The notes: generated by a model from the letters alone, not told the origin. Shown: positions 45,803-55,787, counted from the first letter of the stretch. The stretch is 64,000 nt of DNA from Candidatus Kapaibacterium sp. (GCA_026003495.1 BPHK01000001.1:2026001-2090000); one strand, 5' to 3'. Made by a program: numbers and translations.

Positions 45803-46576
45803 ATGAAGACCAAACTTGAGATCGCACGCAACTGGCTTCCGCGTTACACAGGAACTGCGATTGATGAATTCGGCGACTACATCCTGCTGACGAACTTCCA
45901 CGACTACATCGTTCGCTTCGCCGAGCGCTTCGGGTGCGACATTCGCGGAGAAGGCAAACCGATGCAGACCGCCACCAACAGCGCGGGGCTAACGATTATC
46001 AACTTCGGCATGGGCTCGGCAAATGCAGCGACCATTATGGATCTGCTCGTCGCCCGTGCACCGCGAGGTGTGTTGTTCTTAGGCAAGTGCGGTGGACTGA
46101 AGACCTCGACGGAAATTGGGCATTTCATCTTGCCGATTGCAGCCATCCGTGGCGAGGGCACGAGCAACGACTACCTTCCGCCGGAAGTACCTGCTCTGCC
46201 CTCGTTCAAGCTGCATAAGTTTGTCTCCGACAAAATCATTGCCCATGGCCACGACTACCGAACAGGTGTTGTGTACACCACCAATCGCCGCGTGTGGGAA
46301 TGGGATGATGCATTCCGCGAGCGGCTCCGGAAGCTTTCAGTCATCGGCATTGACATGGAGACAGCAACGATCTTCATCGTCGGCCACGCAAACGAAATTT
46401 CCCGTGGTGCTCTGCTGCTTGTGTCAGACATTCCGCTGATGCCGGAGGGGGTCAAAACAGCTGACTCCGACCGCAAAGTCACCGAACAGTACGCTGATCT
46501 GCACCTGCAAATCGGCATCGAGGCGATGACGGAAATTGGTGAAAAGGGCGAGCCGATCAAACACTTCCGCTACTGA
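45803..46576 (+). CDS. amn: AMP nucleosidase
   Basis: 257 residues, the short form of the enzyme found in Bacteroidota, which splits AMP into adenine and ribose 5-phosphate. Start MKTKLEIARNWLPRYTGT; the phosphorylase core has GMGSANAATIMDLL, LFLGKCGGLK and the base/ribose-binding IDMETATIFIV. ATG 45803 fits family length; a much longer frame upstream runs antisense to the dksA tail and is an artefact of its Lys/Ala-rich codons. Confidence 0.88.
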   Translation: MKTKLEIARNWLPRYTGTAIDEFGDYILLTNFHDYIVRFAERFGCDIRGEGKPMQTATNSAGLTIINFGMGSANAATIMDLLVARAPRGVLFLGKCGGLKTSTEIGHFILPIAAIRGEGTSNDYLPPEVPALPSFKLHKFVSDKIIAHGHDYRTGVVYTTNRRVWEWDDAFRERLRKLSVIGIDMETATIFIVGHANEISRGALLLVSDIPLMPEGVKTADSDRKVTEQYADLHLQIGIEAMTEIGEKGEPIKHFRY

Positions 46577-46614
46577 GGCGAATACGTGTATTTACAAACT
46601 TTGACCGTGCGACG

Positions 46615-46622
46615 TATTTTTG
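46615..46622 (+). promoter_or_regulatory. Possible -7 promoter element for the TonB-dependent receptor
   Basis: TATTTTTG fits TAnnTTTG, 24 bases before ATG 46647. A TTG at the right -33 distance is not evident, so support is weak. Confidence 0.25.
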
Positions 46623-46646
46623 CATCGCCAACATCCTCTCCTCGCG

Positions 46647-48773
46647 ATGCTCGGCAGTATTCTCCTGACCTCAATCCTCGTTGGATTCGATCTTGTGGCA
46701 CAGCCAGTGCCCAACGGCTTGACATCCCCCGACACAGTTTCGTACCAGACGAAAGCGATCGTCGTAACAGGAACGCGGGCAGAAACCCCCATTGAACGAG
46801 CACCTGTGCGAGTTGAAGTCGTCGGCGGCGAGCAGGTCCGCGGCACTGCAATTTCAACTGTCGGTGAGCTACTGCGCGAACAGCCGGGGTTGCTCATTGC
46901 CCCCGGTAGTGTGCGAAGCGGTGTTCAGATGATGGGTCTCGGCCCGGACTATACGCTCATTCTCGTTGACGGGCAGCCGCTTACTGGCCGCGTGGGCGGC
47001 GTACTCGATCTTCAGCGGCTATCGGTTGGCAACGTTGATCGCGTCGAAGTAGTGCGAGGGCCGCTGTCGAGCCTCTACGGTGGCGATGCGCTCGCGGGCG
47101 TTATCAACATCATCACCCGCCGTCCGGACGAAGGCTGGCATGGGCGTATGTTCGGGCGTTACCTCTACCGTGGTGCTTCAGAACTACAAGCCGAGCAGCT
47201 CTACGGGTCCGATGCACTCGAGGCTGGTCTGCTCGGCGTGGTGCGAGGGATGCCGGCATTCGGTATTGGACAAGATACCAGTCAATTCCCGTACCCGGCA
47301 AGCAACGACTACACGCTCAGTGGGCGACTGCGGTGGATGCCATCGTCTGCGTTCCGCGCGACAGCATCGGCACGCGTTTTCGCAAGCACAACACGCGGGG
47401 AGCTTCTCCAGGCACAAGCTGGCGATGTTACTACCGTCAATGGAACGCTTGGCATCCTCGATCGTTCGCTCGGCGCTGGCGTCGAATGGCTCAGCACGTT
47501 CGGACGAGTTACCGCGCAACTGTATGGCACTGCATACCGCGAAGGCTACACCTTTGCTGCAGCATCGCACGCAGCAACCGATAGCACAGATTCATTCGAA
47601 CGCCAAACTGGACGGGTATTCGTGCAGTACGATCGAATGGTCTCGCTTCGCAACCGTGCGATGGCAGGGGTGGAATTGCTCTACGATGATGCAAGTGGCA
47701 GCCGTTATCCTGATCGCCCGTTCTACCGCACCCTTGCTGCGTTTGTGCAGTGGGAAGGCAACCCAAACGACCAGCTCTCGTATGCACTCTCGCTCCGATC
47801 CGATTGGACAAGTGCATTCGGCGTTCCGCGGTCTTTGATACTTGCCGGCCTGCCGTTGCTTCCTCGGCTTTCGGTACGCTACGCACTATCATCCCGCATT
47901 GCACTTACGGCAACAGTCGGCGAAGGCTTCCGTGCACCGGATATGCGCCAGCTTTACATTCGCTTCAGCCCTGCAGGCGCTGGGTATCAATTGCTCGGTG
48001 CGCGGATGCTCGGACTCGACCTCCGGCCCGAACAATCACTTACGCTGATGGCAGGCACAACCATTGCATTCGATACTCTCGCGCTCGGCACTGTGCCATT
48101 CCAACACGTGTTCTTCGATGCACTGCTTTTCTTCAATCGAGTCCGGGATCTGATCGAGTACTATCCGTACCAACAATTTCCACTGGTGTTTACGTATCGG
48201 AATGTCGCTGCAGTGCAGACGTATGGCCTGCTGCTGATGGCCTCGTCGAGCGTAGAGCTTGGGCAGCACCGCATTTCCGTGCAGGGGTCATACCAATGGC
48301 TTGCAGCCTACGACGAGCGGGTGTTCGATGCAATCGCTGCCGGAACGGCTGGCTACTTGATCCCCTCAACAGGAGAGTTCCACCGCCTGACGCGAAGTGA
48401 ATACTACGGCTTGTGGTACCGGCCATTCCACTCTGGAACATTTCGCCTCCAGTGGGACGTTCTACCGTGGCACCTTCGTGCGAATGTCCGCACGCAGTAC
48501 GTCGGTGCATTCGGCGATCTCCAGCGCGCATCGAATCCGGAAATTTACAGTGGCACACAACATCTTGGCCAGCTGCTCGATACCCCTGCCGAGCTTGTAG
48601 CAGGCTACTGGTTGGTCAATCTTGGCATCGAAAAGAAAATTCCACTTGCAGGAAACAACGCCAAACTCACCATCGCCGCAGGCCTCAATAACGCGCTCGA
48701 CGTGGTTCAGCCACGGTACGTCCCGAGCTTGATCGGACGGCAAGGCTTTTGTTCGTTCGGGATTGAATGGTAA
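46647..48773 (+). CDS. TonB-dependent outer membrane receptor
   Basis: 708 residues with a signal peptide (MLGSILLTSILVGFDLVAQ). The plug domain follows (IVVTGTRAETPIERAPV; LREQPGLLIAPG; VDRVEVVRGPLSSLYGGDAL to AGVINIITRRP), then a beta-barrel ending in an aromatic residue (GIEW). This layout resembles vitamin B12/siderophore receptors of the BtuB/FepA type; the ligand is not evident and no riboswitch is seen upstream. ATG 46647 is preferred to a TTG at 46620, which lies inside the possible promoter. Confidence 0.88.
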   Translation: MLGSILLTSILVGFDLVAQPVPNGLTSPDTVSYQTKAIVVTGTRAETPIERAPVRVEVVGGEQVRGTAISTVGELLREQPGLLIAPGSVRSGVQMMGLGPDYTLILVDGQPLTGRVGGVLDLQRLSVGNVDRVEVVRGPLSSLYGGDALAGVINIITRRPDEGWHGRMFGRYLYRGASELQAEQLYGSDALEAGLLGVVRGMPAFGIGQDTSQFPYPASNDYTLSGRLRWMPSSAFRATASARVFASTTRGELLQAQAGDVTTVNGTLGILDRSLGAGVEWLSTFGRVTAQLYGTAYREGYTFAAASHAATDSTDSFERQTGRVFVQYDRMVSLRNRAMAGVELLYDDASGSRYPDRPFYRTLAAFVQWEGNPNDQLSYALSLRSDWTSAFGVPRSLILAGLPLLPRLSVRYALSSRIALTATVGEGFRAPDMRQLYIRFSPAGAGYQLLGARMLGLDLRPEQSLTLMAGTTIAFDTLALGTVPFQHVFFDALLFFNRVRDLIEYYPYQQFPLVFTYRNVAAVQTYGLLLMASSSVELGQHRISVQGSYQWLAAYDERVFDAIAAGTAGYLIPSTGEFHRLTRSEYYGLWYRPFHSGTFRLQWDVLPWHLRANVRTQYVGAFGDLQRASNPEIYSGTQHLGQLLDTPAELVAGYWLVNLGIEKKIPLAGNNAKLTIAAGLNNALDVVQPRYVPSLIGRQGFCSFGIEW

Positions 48774-48781
48774 ACAGCTTG

Positions 48782-48841
48782 CCGAGTTGACCGCAACACC
48801 CGCGGCACAGGGGCATGGAGGAGGTGACCCTGTCAACTCGG
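48782..48841. repeat. Inverted repeat between two convergent receptor genes
   Basis: CCGAGTTGAC (48782-48791) pairs with GTCAACTCGG (48832-48841), and CAGGG with CCCTG inside. It lies directly before a perfect terminator hairpin, so the two together make a compact structured region of about 100 bases. Confidence 0.6.
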
Positions 48842-48851
48842 TAAGATGTGC

Positions 48852-48884
48852 AAGCAGCCACAGGAATAGCTCCTGTGGCTGCTT
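48852..48884. terminator. Perfect 14-bp hairpin, bidirectional terminator
   Basis: AAGCAGCCACAGGA, loop ATAGC, TCCTGTGGCTGCTT. It separates the converging ends of the two TonB-dependent receptor genes. There is no long T tract on either side, so termination efficiency is uncertain. Confidence 0.7.
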
Positions 48885-48920
48885 GTGCGTTCGATGATGA
48901 GCGTTGCCTGCGATTCGTGA

Positions 48921-51900
48921 TTAGTTGAACGTGTAGCGTAGGCTGAGCTGAATGCGATAGACGTCGTTGATCGTAGCCGACTGCTGGAAGGTCCGATCAA
49001 TGAGTTTATCGCCAATGTTGCGGAGACGGTAGATCGGTCGGCGTTGGCTATCAACTCCGCGGGCAATGAGCGGCTGCGTCGTGACGGGAATTTGCCCAAC
49101 ACCCCAGTCCTTGTTGAGAAGATTGGTGAAGTTGAGAATATCGAGTCGGAGCTGAAGTCCTTGCCGGTTCCCCAACAGATCACCCGCTATCTCTTGCGTA
49201 AGGCTCAGATCCGCCCGCCAAACCATGGGGAAAAACAGCGCGCCACGCTCAGCGTATTCCCCTCGGTTCTTGCTCAAGTATGGGTCTTGCTCGATGTATG
49301 CTTCCCAGGCATCGGCTTGCTGTTGGGCGGTAAACGTCACGTTCTGCCCGTTGACGTTGACGCTGTAATCTTGGAAATTCATCTCGCTTTTATCGCGCGG
49401 GATGTAGATAAGGTCGTTGCTTGTTCCGCCATCGCCATTGAGGTCCCCGGCGTAGACATAGCTCGCATTGCCATTTGTCTGACCGTTGAGGAAGACCGAG
49501 AGCGTCGTCGCCCCGATACTCAAATATTCGAAGCGGTAGGATGCGGTGGCAAATGCGCGATGGCCAGGTGAGTTCGCAGAGAAACCGAGCCCTGGATTAT
49601 TCGGATCGCCTGCGTGCGGATTGTTGTTCCACGAACCGAAGGCAATCGAGCCAGGATCGACGGTGTTTTTCGCCACACCGTAGCTGTAGCCTGCTTTGAA
49701 GTACCAATTATCCATCCACGGCCGTTCGAGCGAGAACGCGATGTTCCATGAGTAGCCGACGTTTTGGTTTTTCAGCACGACCGCGCTGGTAACCATCGAG
49801 TTGATGCGATTCCCGCTGGTCCACCGCGGACGGTTATCTGGGCCTGAAAATACCGTGTCGGCAGGCTTGAGATTGGCGTTGATGTAGTAGATGCCGTTGA
49901 CATCGCGCGCGTAGAGGAATTCTGCAGTTCCGACAAATCCAAACGGCAATTGCTGATCGACGCCGAGCGTGGAACGCCACAGTTGTGGGAAGCGGAACCC
50001 TGGGTCGGTGAGTGCGAGCTCGTAGCTACGGGCGGGCTGGCCGGAGACGTTCGTTGGCTTATAATGGTTCGGATCGGGATGGAATGGCCGTGCAGTCGTA
50101 TTATCGAGCTGCTCAAAGCCGGTAAGGACACCGTTGTTGCCAATCTGATTCGAAATCCATACGTACGCTGGACGTGCAGTGAAGATCCCCGTTCCACCGC
50201 GAAGAATGGTCGTTCGATCACCTGAGACATCCCAGTTGAACCCAAGGCGCGGCGAAAACAGTGGGTTCGGATCGGGCATCTTATCGGTGCGGTACCGCAC
50301 TGCGTTGCCATTCTCATCGCGGAAGGTGAGAGTATCAACTTGCGGATTGTGGTAGCCGGTGTTCTCGAAGAACGGCACATCAACACGCAACCCTGCCGTC
50401 AGCCGCAAAGATGGCAGGACGTTCCACTCGTCTTGCGCGTAGATGCCACCGTACCAGACCTTGAGCGGCTGAATTGGTTTTGTCAAGCCTGGGATATTCG
50501 ACCACCGTACCTGGAATCGGCGTAGCGTCACGGGCGAGGTCGTCCGATTGGGATTTGCTAGATAATCGAGTGCATCGGTGTAAAAATCTTGGAGCGAGTT
50601 ATACACGTACACGCTCTGCGAGCCAGGGAAGAAAACATTCTCCGATTGATACCGCTCTGCACTCAAACCGAAGGTGAGCGTGTGCTCTCCGGCGTAGTAG
50701 GTGAAGTTGTTCTGTAGCTGGAGTGTCCAGTAGCGCAACTCGTTGTTTGGCGTAAACGGTTCGGTACCGAACGAGGTGTATGTCGTGCCATTTTCCAGAA
50801 TGTCAACGAACGGAAAGAGTGTCCCCGGCTGCTCACGGCTCTCATCGTGGTGGGAGTAGCCGACTATGAGCTGATTGGCCATATTCTCTCCGAGGATTGC
50901 ATTCCATTCCCCGACCAACGAGCGGATGTTTTCCAGAATTGCATAGTTCGAGTTCTTGAAGTTGAGCGCATCCAGATTCGTTCGCCGGTTGCCGAATCCC
51001 AGCGAGGAAGAGTTCGACAGCAGCACGTCGGTTCGAGAATCCAGATGCACGTAGCGGAGCGTTAGCTTGTTGCGTTCATCGAGGTTGTAATCGGAGCGAA
51101 GGAGAAATCGCAGCGCAGGCGTTTTGAAGTCGTACCCTTCGTAGGGTCCTGTTTCATACCCGAAGCGATCTCGGAGAAACGCGCTGAGCGAATCAAGCGA
51201 CGATGCACGCACGCGCGTGATGTTGCCCCCGACTGGTTCACCACGATTGGCGCGGAACGTCGTCCCGGGTTGCGTGAGTGCTTCCGTTTCGAAGTTTGTG
51301 AAGAAAAACCACTTGTCGCGCAGGATTGGGCCGCCAACACGCGCTCCCACCATCGAGTACCGGAACGTACCCGGGTTGATCACTGCATCCTGTGCTTTTG
51401 TGCCAACGAAATCTTGATTGCGGAAAAAGTAGTAGAGCGAGCCTGTCCACTGGTTGGTTCCGCTACGGGTGACAGTGTTAACCCCCGCACCGACGAAGTT
51501 ACCCTGCCGTACATCGTACGGTGCAACGTTGACTTGAATCTGCTCGATTGCATCGAGAGAAATCGGCGCTACCCCGGTTCGGTCACCAGGCTGGCCGGCC
51601 AGCCCGAACGAGTTGTTGAAGTAGGCACCATCGACAGTAATGTTGTTGAGGCGATTATCTTGCCCAGCGAACGTCATGTTGGCGCCCATCTGTGGTGTCA
51701 AGCGGGTGATATCTTCGATCCGCCGAGTAATTGTAGGCAGCGTTACGGTCGTCCGCTGATCAATTGCTGTTTCTGCTCCGGTCCTCGACGCGTTCAGCAA
51801 GCGGCTTTGTTCAGCGACGACGAGTACTTCTTTTCCCTGAACCTCCTGTGCTGAAAGAACGAAATCCTGCCGGAGACTTTGCGACAGTTGCAAATAGATG

Positions 51901-52166
51901 CCTCCACGCTCCTGCTTCTGATACCCGACGATTGAAACACGGAGAGTGTACGGCCCGCCGACGCGCATTCCTGGGATCGTATACTCACCGTTCCGTCGCG
52001 TCGTAGCGCCATAGACGGTACCCGACGGCTCATGCCGTGCAACAACTGTTGCGCCAGCAAGCGGTTCGCCGCTCGGCGCAGTCACCTTGCCGTAAATCGT
52101 GGCAGTCGTCACACCTTGCCCATAGGCAATACCAGCAAGCAACAGAAAGAGTGCAACAAGATGCAT
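48921..52166 (-). CDS. Oar-like TonB-dependent receptor with carboxypeptidase-regulatory domain
   Basis: 1081 residues. Signal peptide MHLVALFLLLAGIAYGQ, a CarboxypepD_reg-like domain at about 20-115 (IYGKVTAPSGEPLAGATVVA; NGEYTIPGMRVGGPYTLRV), a plug (ERRIEDITRLTP-type region with NNITVDGAYFNNSFGL), and a large barrel ending in LSLRYTFN. Oar-type proteins are outer membrane transporters, and some relatives export or import proteins or peptides. No partner SusD gene is nearby. Ends at the shared terminator at 48852. Confidence 0.9.
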   Translation of the reverse strand: MHLVALFLLLAGIAYGQGVTTATIYGKVTAPSGEPLAGATVVARHEPSGTVYGATTRRNGEYTIPGMRVGGPYTLRVSIVGYQKQERGGIYLQLSQSLRQDFVLSAQEVQGKEVLVVAEQSRLLNASRTGAETAIDQRTTVTLPTITRRIEDITRLTPQMGANMTFAGQDNRLNNITVDGAYFNNSFGLAGQPGDRTGVAPISLDAIEQIQVNVAPYDVRQGNFVGAGVNTVTRSGTNQWTGSLYYFFRNQDFVGTKAQDAVINPGTFRYSMVGARVGGPILRDKWFFFTNFETEALTQPGTTFRANRGEPVGGNITRVRASSLDSLSAFLRDRFGYETGPYEGYDFKTPALRFLLRSDYNLDERNKLTLRYVHLDSRTDVLLSNSSSLGFGNRRTNLDALNFKNSNYAILENIRSLVGEWNAILGENMANQLIVGYSHHDESREQPGTLFPFVDILENGTTYTSFGTEPFTPNNELRYWTLQLQNNFTYYAGEHTLTFGLSAERYQSENVFFPGSQSVYVYNSLQDFYTDALDYLANPNRTTSPVTLRRFQVRWSNIPGLTKPIQPLKVWYGGIYAQDEWNVLPSLRLTAGLRVDVPFFENTGYHNPQVDTLTFRDENGNAVRYRTDKMPDPNPLFSPRLGFNWDVSGDRTTILRGGTGIFTARPAYVWISNQIGNNGVLTGFEQLDNTTARPFHPDPNHYKPTNVSGQPARSYELALTDPGFRFPQLWRSTLGVDQQLPFGFVGTAEFLYARDVNGIYYINANLKPADTVFSGPDNRPRWTSGNRINSMVTSAVVLKNQNVGYSWNIAFSLERPWMDNWYFKAGYSYGVAKNTVDPGSIAFGSWNNNPHAGDPNNPGLGFSANSPGHRAFATASYRFEYLSIGATTLSVFLNGQTNGNASYVYAGDLNGDGGTSNDLIYIPRDKSEMNFQDYSVNVNGQNVTFTAQQQADAWEAYIEQDPYLSKNRGEYAERGALFFPMVWRADLSLTQEIAGDLLGNRQGLQLRLDILNFTNLLNKDWGVGQIPVTTQPLIARGVDSQRRPIYRLRNIGDKLIDRTFQQSATINDVYRIQLSLRYTFN

Positions 52167-52370
52167 AGGACATCAACGCAGTTGTGGAACAAACGCTACG
52201 CCCATCGCTGCACAGATCTGCAGCAGGGCCCAGTGGGAGAGAGCGTACTCGACTAGTTCGCAGGTGGGAAAGTCTGCGGTGCAGTGCAATTTTACAAAAC
52301 GTGCATGTTGATGTACCGCGAAAATTAGGCATTCCCGTTGCCGTACGACAAGCGCAGTGTTACGGCTGTG

Positions 52371-53108
52371 TTACTCGAATGCTTTCCCCACGACATCGGC
52401 GATTTGCTCGCGGAGTGCTGCAATCCATGCCCGCTCGTCAGCCCTCGTTTCCATTGGTGGAGGAACCATTGGAGGAAGGAATTCTACTCGGACCGTCCCA
52501 CCGGAAAACCGCAGCGTACCGCGCGGGAGGATCGCTGCTGTACCCACCACTGCAATCGGAACGATCGCACGCTTCGACTCGAACGCGAGCACGAACGCAC
52601 CGCGGCGGAACTCACCGAGCCTGCCATCGGCGCTGCGTGTCCCTTCAGGGAATACCAGCAGTGCCGCTGGATCCGTCTTGAGCGTATCGAGTGCGTGGCG
52701 GACCGCCTTCCCCGCCGATTGCCACCGTTGCCGTTCAACCGCGAGAAACGTCGAAGAGCGCAGTGCCCACCCCAAAAACGGCACACGTTCGAGTTCGCGT
52801 TTGTAAACGATGCGCACTGGCAACGGCGACGCAACCAGGAGAACGGGAATATCGAAGAGCGATGCATGATTTGCAACGAAGACGTATCTGCCACCTTCGC
52901 GGTCGAGCAGCTCGCTCCCCTTGACCTGGAGCTCGACACCTGCCGCCCGAAGGACTGCTCGAGCCCACCGCGGAAAAATCCTGTACGTCAACGTTGGAGC
53001 AGCTCCAAGCATCCGCCGGAGCAGAAAGAGTGTCCCGTACCACACCGTGACGGCAACGATCGCCATTGCGCGAATGGCATACTCCCACCATCGGTACTGC
53101 TTGGTCAT
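52371..53108 (-). CDS. plsC: 1-acyl-sn-glycerol-3-phosphate acyltransferase
   Basis: 245 residues. N-terminal membrane segment, then the acyltransferase motifs: NHASLFD (NHx4D, catalytic His/Asp) at about residue 76 and VFPEGTRSADGRLGEF (glycerol-phosphate binding) near 150. It makes phosphatidic acid in membrane lipid synthesis. ATG 53108 overlaps the stop of the lipoprotein gene (ATGA), so dcd, the lipoprotein and plsC form one operon. Confidence 0.9.
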   Translation of the reverse strand: MTKQYRWWEYAIRAMAIVAVTVWYGTLFLLRRMLGAAPTLTYRIFPRWARAVLRAAGVELQVKGSELLDREGGRYVFVANHASLFDIPVLLVASPLPVRIVYKRELERVPFLGWALRSSTFLAVERQRWQSAGKAVRHALDTLKTDPAALLVFPEGTRSADGRLGEFRRGAFVLAFESKRAIVPIAVVGTAAILPRGTLRFSGGTVRVEFLPPMVPPPMETRADERAWIAALREQIADVVGKAFE

Positions 53109-53716
53109 GGCACGCGGAGAATCTGCATCACGTACACGAACACACTATCGAGCATCCGTTCCTCTGGCACACGGTCGAGCGAGAGCATCAGCGGAGAAAG
53201 CGCCACCTCGTAAATCCCACCCATTGACGTTGGTACAACTGCAACGCGTGTCCGACGGTGCGTGGTAGTATCACGAACGCTTTCGACAAACTCGTATGTG
53301 CCAAGCCGCATGCTATCTCGTGCAACAAGACGGAAATCCGAAAGCAGTCGGATGGTATTCCCCGTCCGCTGCAAGCGCCGCTCAAAGCACGCACGTGCAA
53401 GGCCCCGCACGTCGCCACGCTCGAGTGCAGCAGCGATCGTTTCGGTCGGCTGCACTCGTTGCACGACGACTGCTGCCGTCATCGCCGAATCGAGCACCAC
53501 TCCAATCGTTCCATCGGCAAGGTCGCTGGCCAGCGGCAGGAGCGTCCATCCTGGCGGAAGCGGCAGCGCAAGGTCTCCTTCCGGCGTGCGGAGGAATTCA
53601 TCATGCTGCAGTTCAATAAACGCAAGTCTTGCATCCACGCGTTCGACGTGCTCTGGGGGCGGTGGCATACATGAGAATGCCAATAGAAGCAAGACCCAAT
53701 GTGCACACCGGCGCAT
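53105..53716 (-). CDS. Predicted lipoprotein of unknown function
   Basis: 203 residues. Signal peptide with lipobox (LLLLAFSC, Cys about 16). The mature part has PPGWTLLPLASDLADGTIGV and VAVVPTSMGGIYEVALSPLM, a fold often seen in small surface proteins, but I do not recognise the family. ATG 53716 overlaps the dcd stop as TAATG, a coupling arrangement; an ATG at 53743 would lie inside dcd. Confidence 0.7.
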   Translation of the reverse strand: MRRCAHWVLLLLAFSCMPPPPEHVERVDARLAFIELQHDEFLRTPEGDLALPLPPGWTLLPLASDLADGTIGVVLDSAMTAAVVVQRVQPTETIAAALERGDVRGLARACFERRLQRTGNTIRLLSDFRLVARDSMRLGTYEFVESVRDTTTHRRTRVAVVPTSMGGIYEVALSPLMLSLDRVPEERMLDSVFVYVMQILRVP

Positions 53717-54261
53717 TATTGGTTTTCGGTGAAATTGCGCCACATCATGGATTCCACCGGCAGCGGCGAACGCTTCTGGTACTTGGCGCTCGATTTTCTA
53801 TCGTAGGGTGTTCCGACAGTTCCGCGAACTTCGAAGTAGATGAGCTGCCCAATCGGCATGCCCGCATAGACGCGCACCGGTTGCTTGACAGAGATTTCGA
53901 GCGTCCAGTGATTGCAGAACCCAACGTCGCCTTTCCCAGCAGTTGCGTGGATGTCAATACCGAGTCGGCCGACGGAGGACTTCCCTTCCAGAAACGGGAC
54001 GTGTAGGTGTGTTTCGGTGTACTCTTCGGTGACGCCCAAGTAGAAACGATGTGGCTCGAGGACGTAGCCATCATCGGGAATCTCGATGTAGTCAACCGGA
54101 TTATGTCGGCGCGCATCGAGCAGCGCGTCGCGATAGACGGCAAGCGTTTTTCCCAAGTGGACGTCGTAGCTATTGGTGCCGAGACACTCCCGCCGAAATG
54201 GCTCGATCACGATCGTGCCTTGCTCGATGTGGCGGAGAATCTCTGTGTCGGAAAGTATCAT
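53716..54261 (-). CDS. dcd: dCTP deaminase
   Basis: 181 residues. The dUTPase-like trimer fold is recognised by MILSDTEILRHIEQG, GTNSYDVHLG, LEGKSSVGRLGIDIHATAG and the catalytic Glu in WTLEISVKQP. It deaminates dCTP to dUTP for thymidylate synthesis; whether it also cleaves dUTP, as in bifunctional forms, cannot be decided here. First gene of a three-gene unit. Confidence 0.92.
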   Translation of the reverse strand: MILSDTEILRHIEQGTIVIEPFRRECLGTNSYDVHLGKTLAVYRDALLDARRHNPVDYIEIPDDGYVLEPHRFYLGVTEEYTETHLHVPFLEGKSSVGRLGIDIHATAGKGDVGFCNHWTLEISVKQPVRVYAGMPIGQLIYFEVRGTVGTPYDRKSSAKYQKRSPLPVESMMWRNFTENQ

Positions 54262-54369
54262 CTGTTCTCTTGTTGAGACAGTACCGGTGCTCTAGCGATG
54301 GAGACGCTCAATCGCGCACGAATACACTACACAAGCAAAATTACTTCGCCAGCAACTCCGAATGCAGCA

Positions 54370-55770
54370 TCAGAGGCTCTTGACGTTTTCGAGTACTGCT
54401 TCGAGCATTGCTTTGGCGTCGCCGAAGAGCATCGAGGTGTTCGGAAGGTAGAACAGTGCGTTATCGACACCAGCGTAGCCTGGATTCATGCTCCGCTTGA
54501 TAACGATGACATTCCGTGCGCGATCTGCATCAATGATCGGCATGCCCCAGAGCGGGCTCGAGGGATCGGTCCGGGCAGCAGGATTGACGACGTCGTTTGC
54601 ACCGACGACGAGGACGACGTCCACCTGCGGCATGTCGGGATTGATTGCTTCCATTTCGACCAGTTGCTCGTAGGGCACGTTCGCCTCTGCCAGGAGAACG
54701 TTCATATGCCCCGGCATCCGCCCTGCGACAGGATGGATCGCATAGCGCACGCGAACGCCGCGCCGCTCTAACTCACTTGCGAGCTTGACCAGGGCATGTT
54801 GCCCTTGCGCAACCGCCAAGCCATACCCCGGCACAATCACAACATCCCGTGCATAGCCAAGCAAGACCGCAGCATCATCCGGCGTGATGCTCCGCATCGT
54901 ACGGTGCGAAGCTCCGCCGCTGGCTCCTGCAGTTTCTCCGAAGTGTGAAAAGAGCACGTTCAGCACCGAGCGGTTCATCGCGCGTGCCATCAGCAGCGTC
55001 AGGAGCATCCCGGCAGCCCCGACGACAATCCCACCGGTGAGCATGACGTGGTTACGATAGTAGAGTCCACCGAATGCAGCAGCAACACCGGTGCAGGAGT
55101 TCAGGAACGAGATCACCACGGGCATATCTGCACCGCCGATTGGGACCACAAACGCGATTCCATAGAGCAACGCAAGTGCGACTGAACCAGCAAGCATTGC
55201 AGGATTTGCTTCTCCTTGAGCCACAACGATGCCACTGAGCACGAGTGCAGCAGCGGCAATCGCACTATTGGCAACGTTCTGCCCACGGAAGCGAAATGAG
55301 CGTTCGAGGATGCCTTGCAGCTTTGCAAACGCAACAAGCGATCCACTGAGTGAGACGCTCCCGATAATCGCGCTCGCAGCGATCATGCTCGCGGCAGCTG
55401 GCTCAAGGCGCGTTCCATCTTCGGATGCGTGCACCATTTCCAGCAGTGCGATGGCTGCTGCGCACCCGCCCCCCATGCCGTTGAACAGCGACACCATCTG
55501 CGGCATCGCGGTCATCGGAACGCGGCGCGCACTGATCCAGCCGATCAAGGTCCCTAGCGCCATTGCAGCAAGGATCAGCCCGATGTTGCCGAGCATCCTG
55601 CCTTCGCTCGTGGGCATCGCCATTGTTGCCACGATGGCAAGCAACATCCCAGCAGCAGCAATGAGATTGCCGCGTCGCGCTGATCGTGGATGCGATAGTT
55701 GCTTGAGTCCGATGATGAACGCAACAGACGACAGGACGTAAACCACTGCGCGTAGGTGTTCCGGCTGCAT
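54370..55770 (-). CDS. pntB: NAD(P) transhydrogenase subunit beta
   Basis: 466 residues. About nine membrane segments (residues 5-265) are followed by the NADP(H)-binding domain III with VPGYGLAVAQGQHALVKLA, HPVAGRMPGHMNVLLAEA, GANDVVNPAA and KRSMNPGYAGV. The enzyme uses the proton gradient to make NADPH. The partner pntA is not adjacent on either side, which is unusual, since the two are normally co-transcribed. Confidence 0.93.
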   Translation of the reverse strand: MQPEHLRAVVYVLSSVAFIIGLKQLSHPRSARRGNLIAAAGMLLAIVATMAMPTSEGRMLGNIGLILAAMALGTLIGWISARRVPMTAMPQMVSLFNGMGGGCAAAIALLEMVHASEDGTRLEPAAASMIAASAIIGSVSLSGSLVAFAKLQGILERSFRFRGQNVANSAIAAAALVLSGIVVAQGEANPAMLAGSVALALLYGIAFVVPIGGADMPVVISFLNSCTGVAAAFGGLYYRNHVMLTGGIVVGAAGMLLTLLMARAMNRSVLNVLFSHFGETAGASGGASHRTMRSITPDDAAVLLGYARDVVIVPGYGLAVAQGQHALVKLASELERRGVRVRYAIHPVAGRMPGHMNVLLAEANVPYEQLVEMEAINPDMPQVDVVLVVGANDVVNPAARTDPSSPLWGMPIIDADRARNVIVIKRSMNPGYAGVDNALFYLPNTSMLFGDAKAMLEAVLENVKSL

Positions 55771-55787
55771 AGGCGAGGTTCCTGTGC

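Noticed and set aside
48782-48884. Cobalamin riboswitch or SRP RNA
   Set aside because: The site is at the 3' ends of both neighbouring genes, and neither the B12-box nor the SRP tetraloop core is present.
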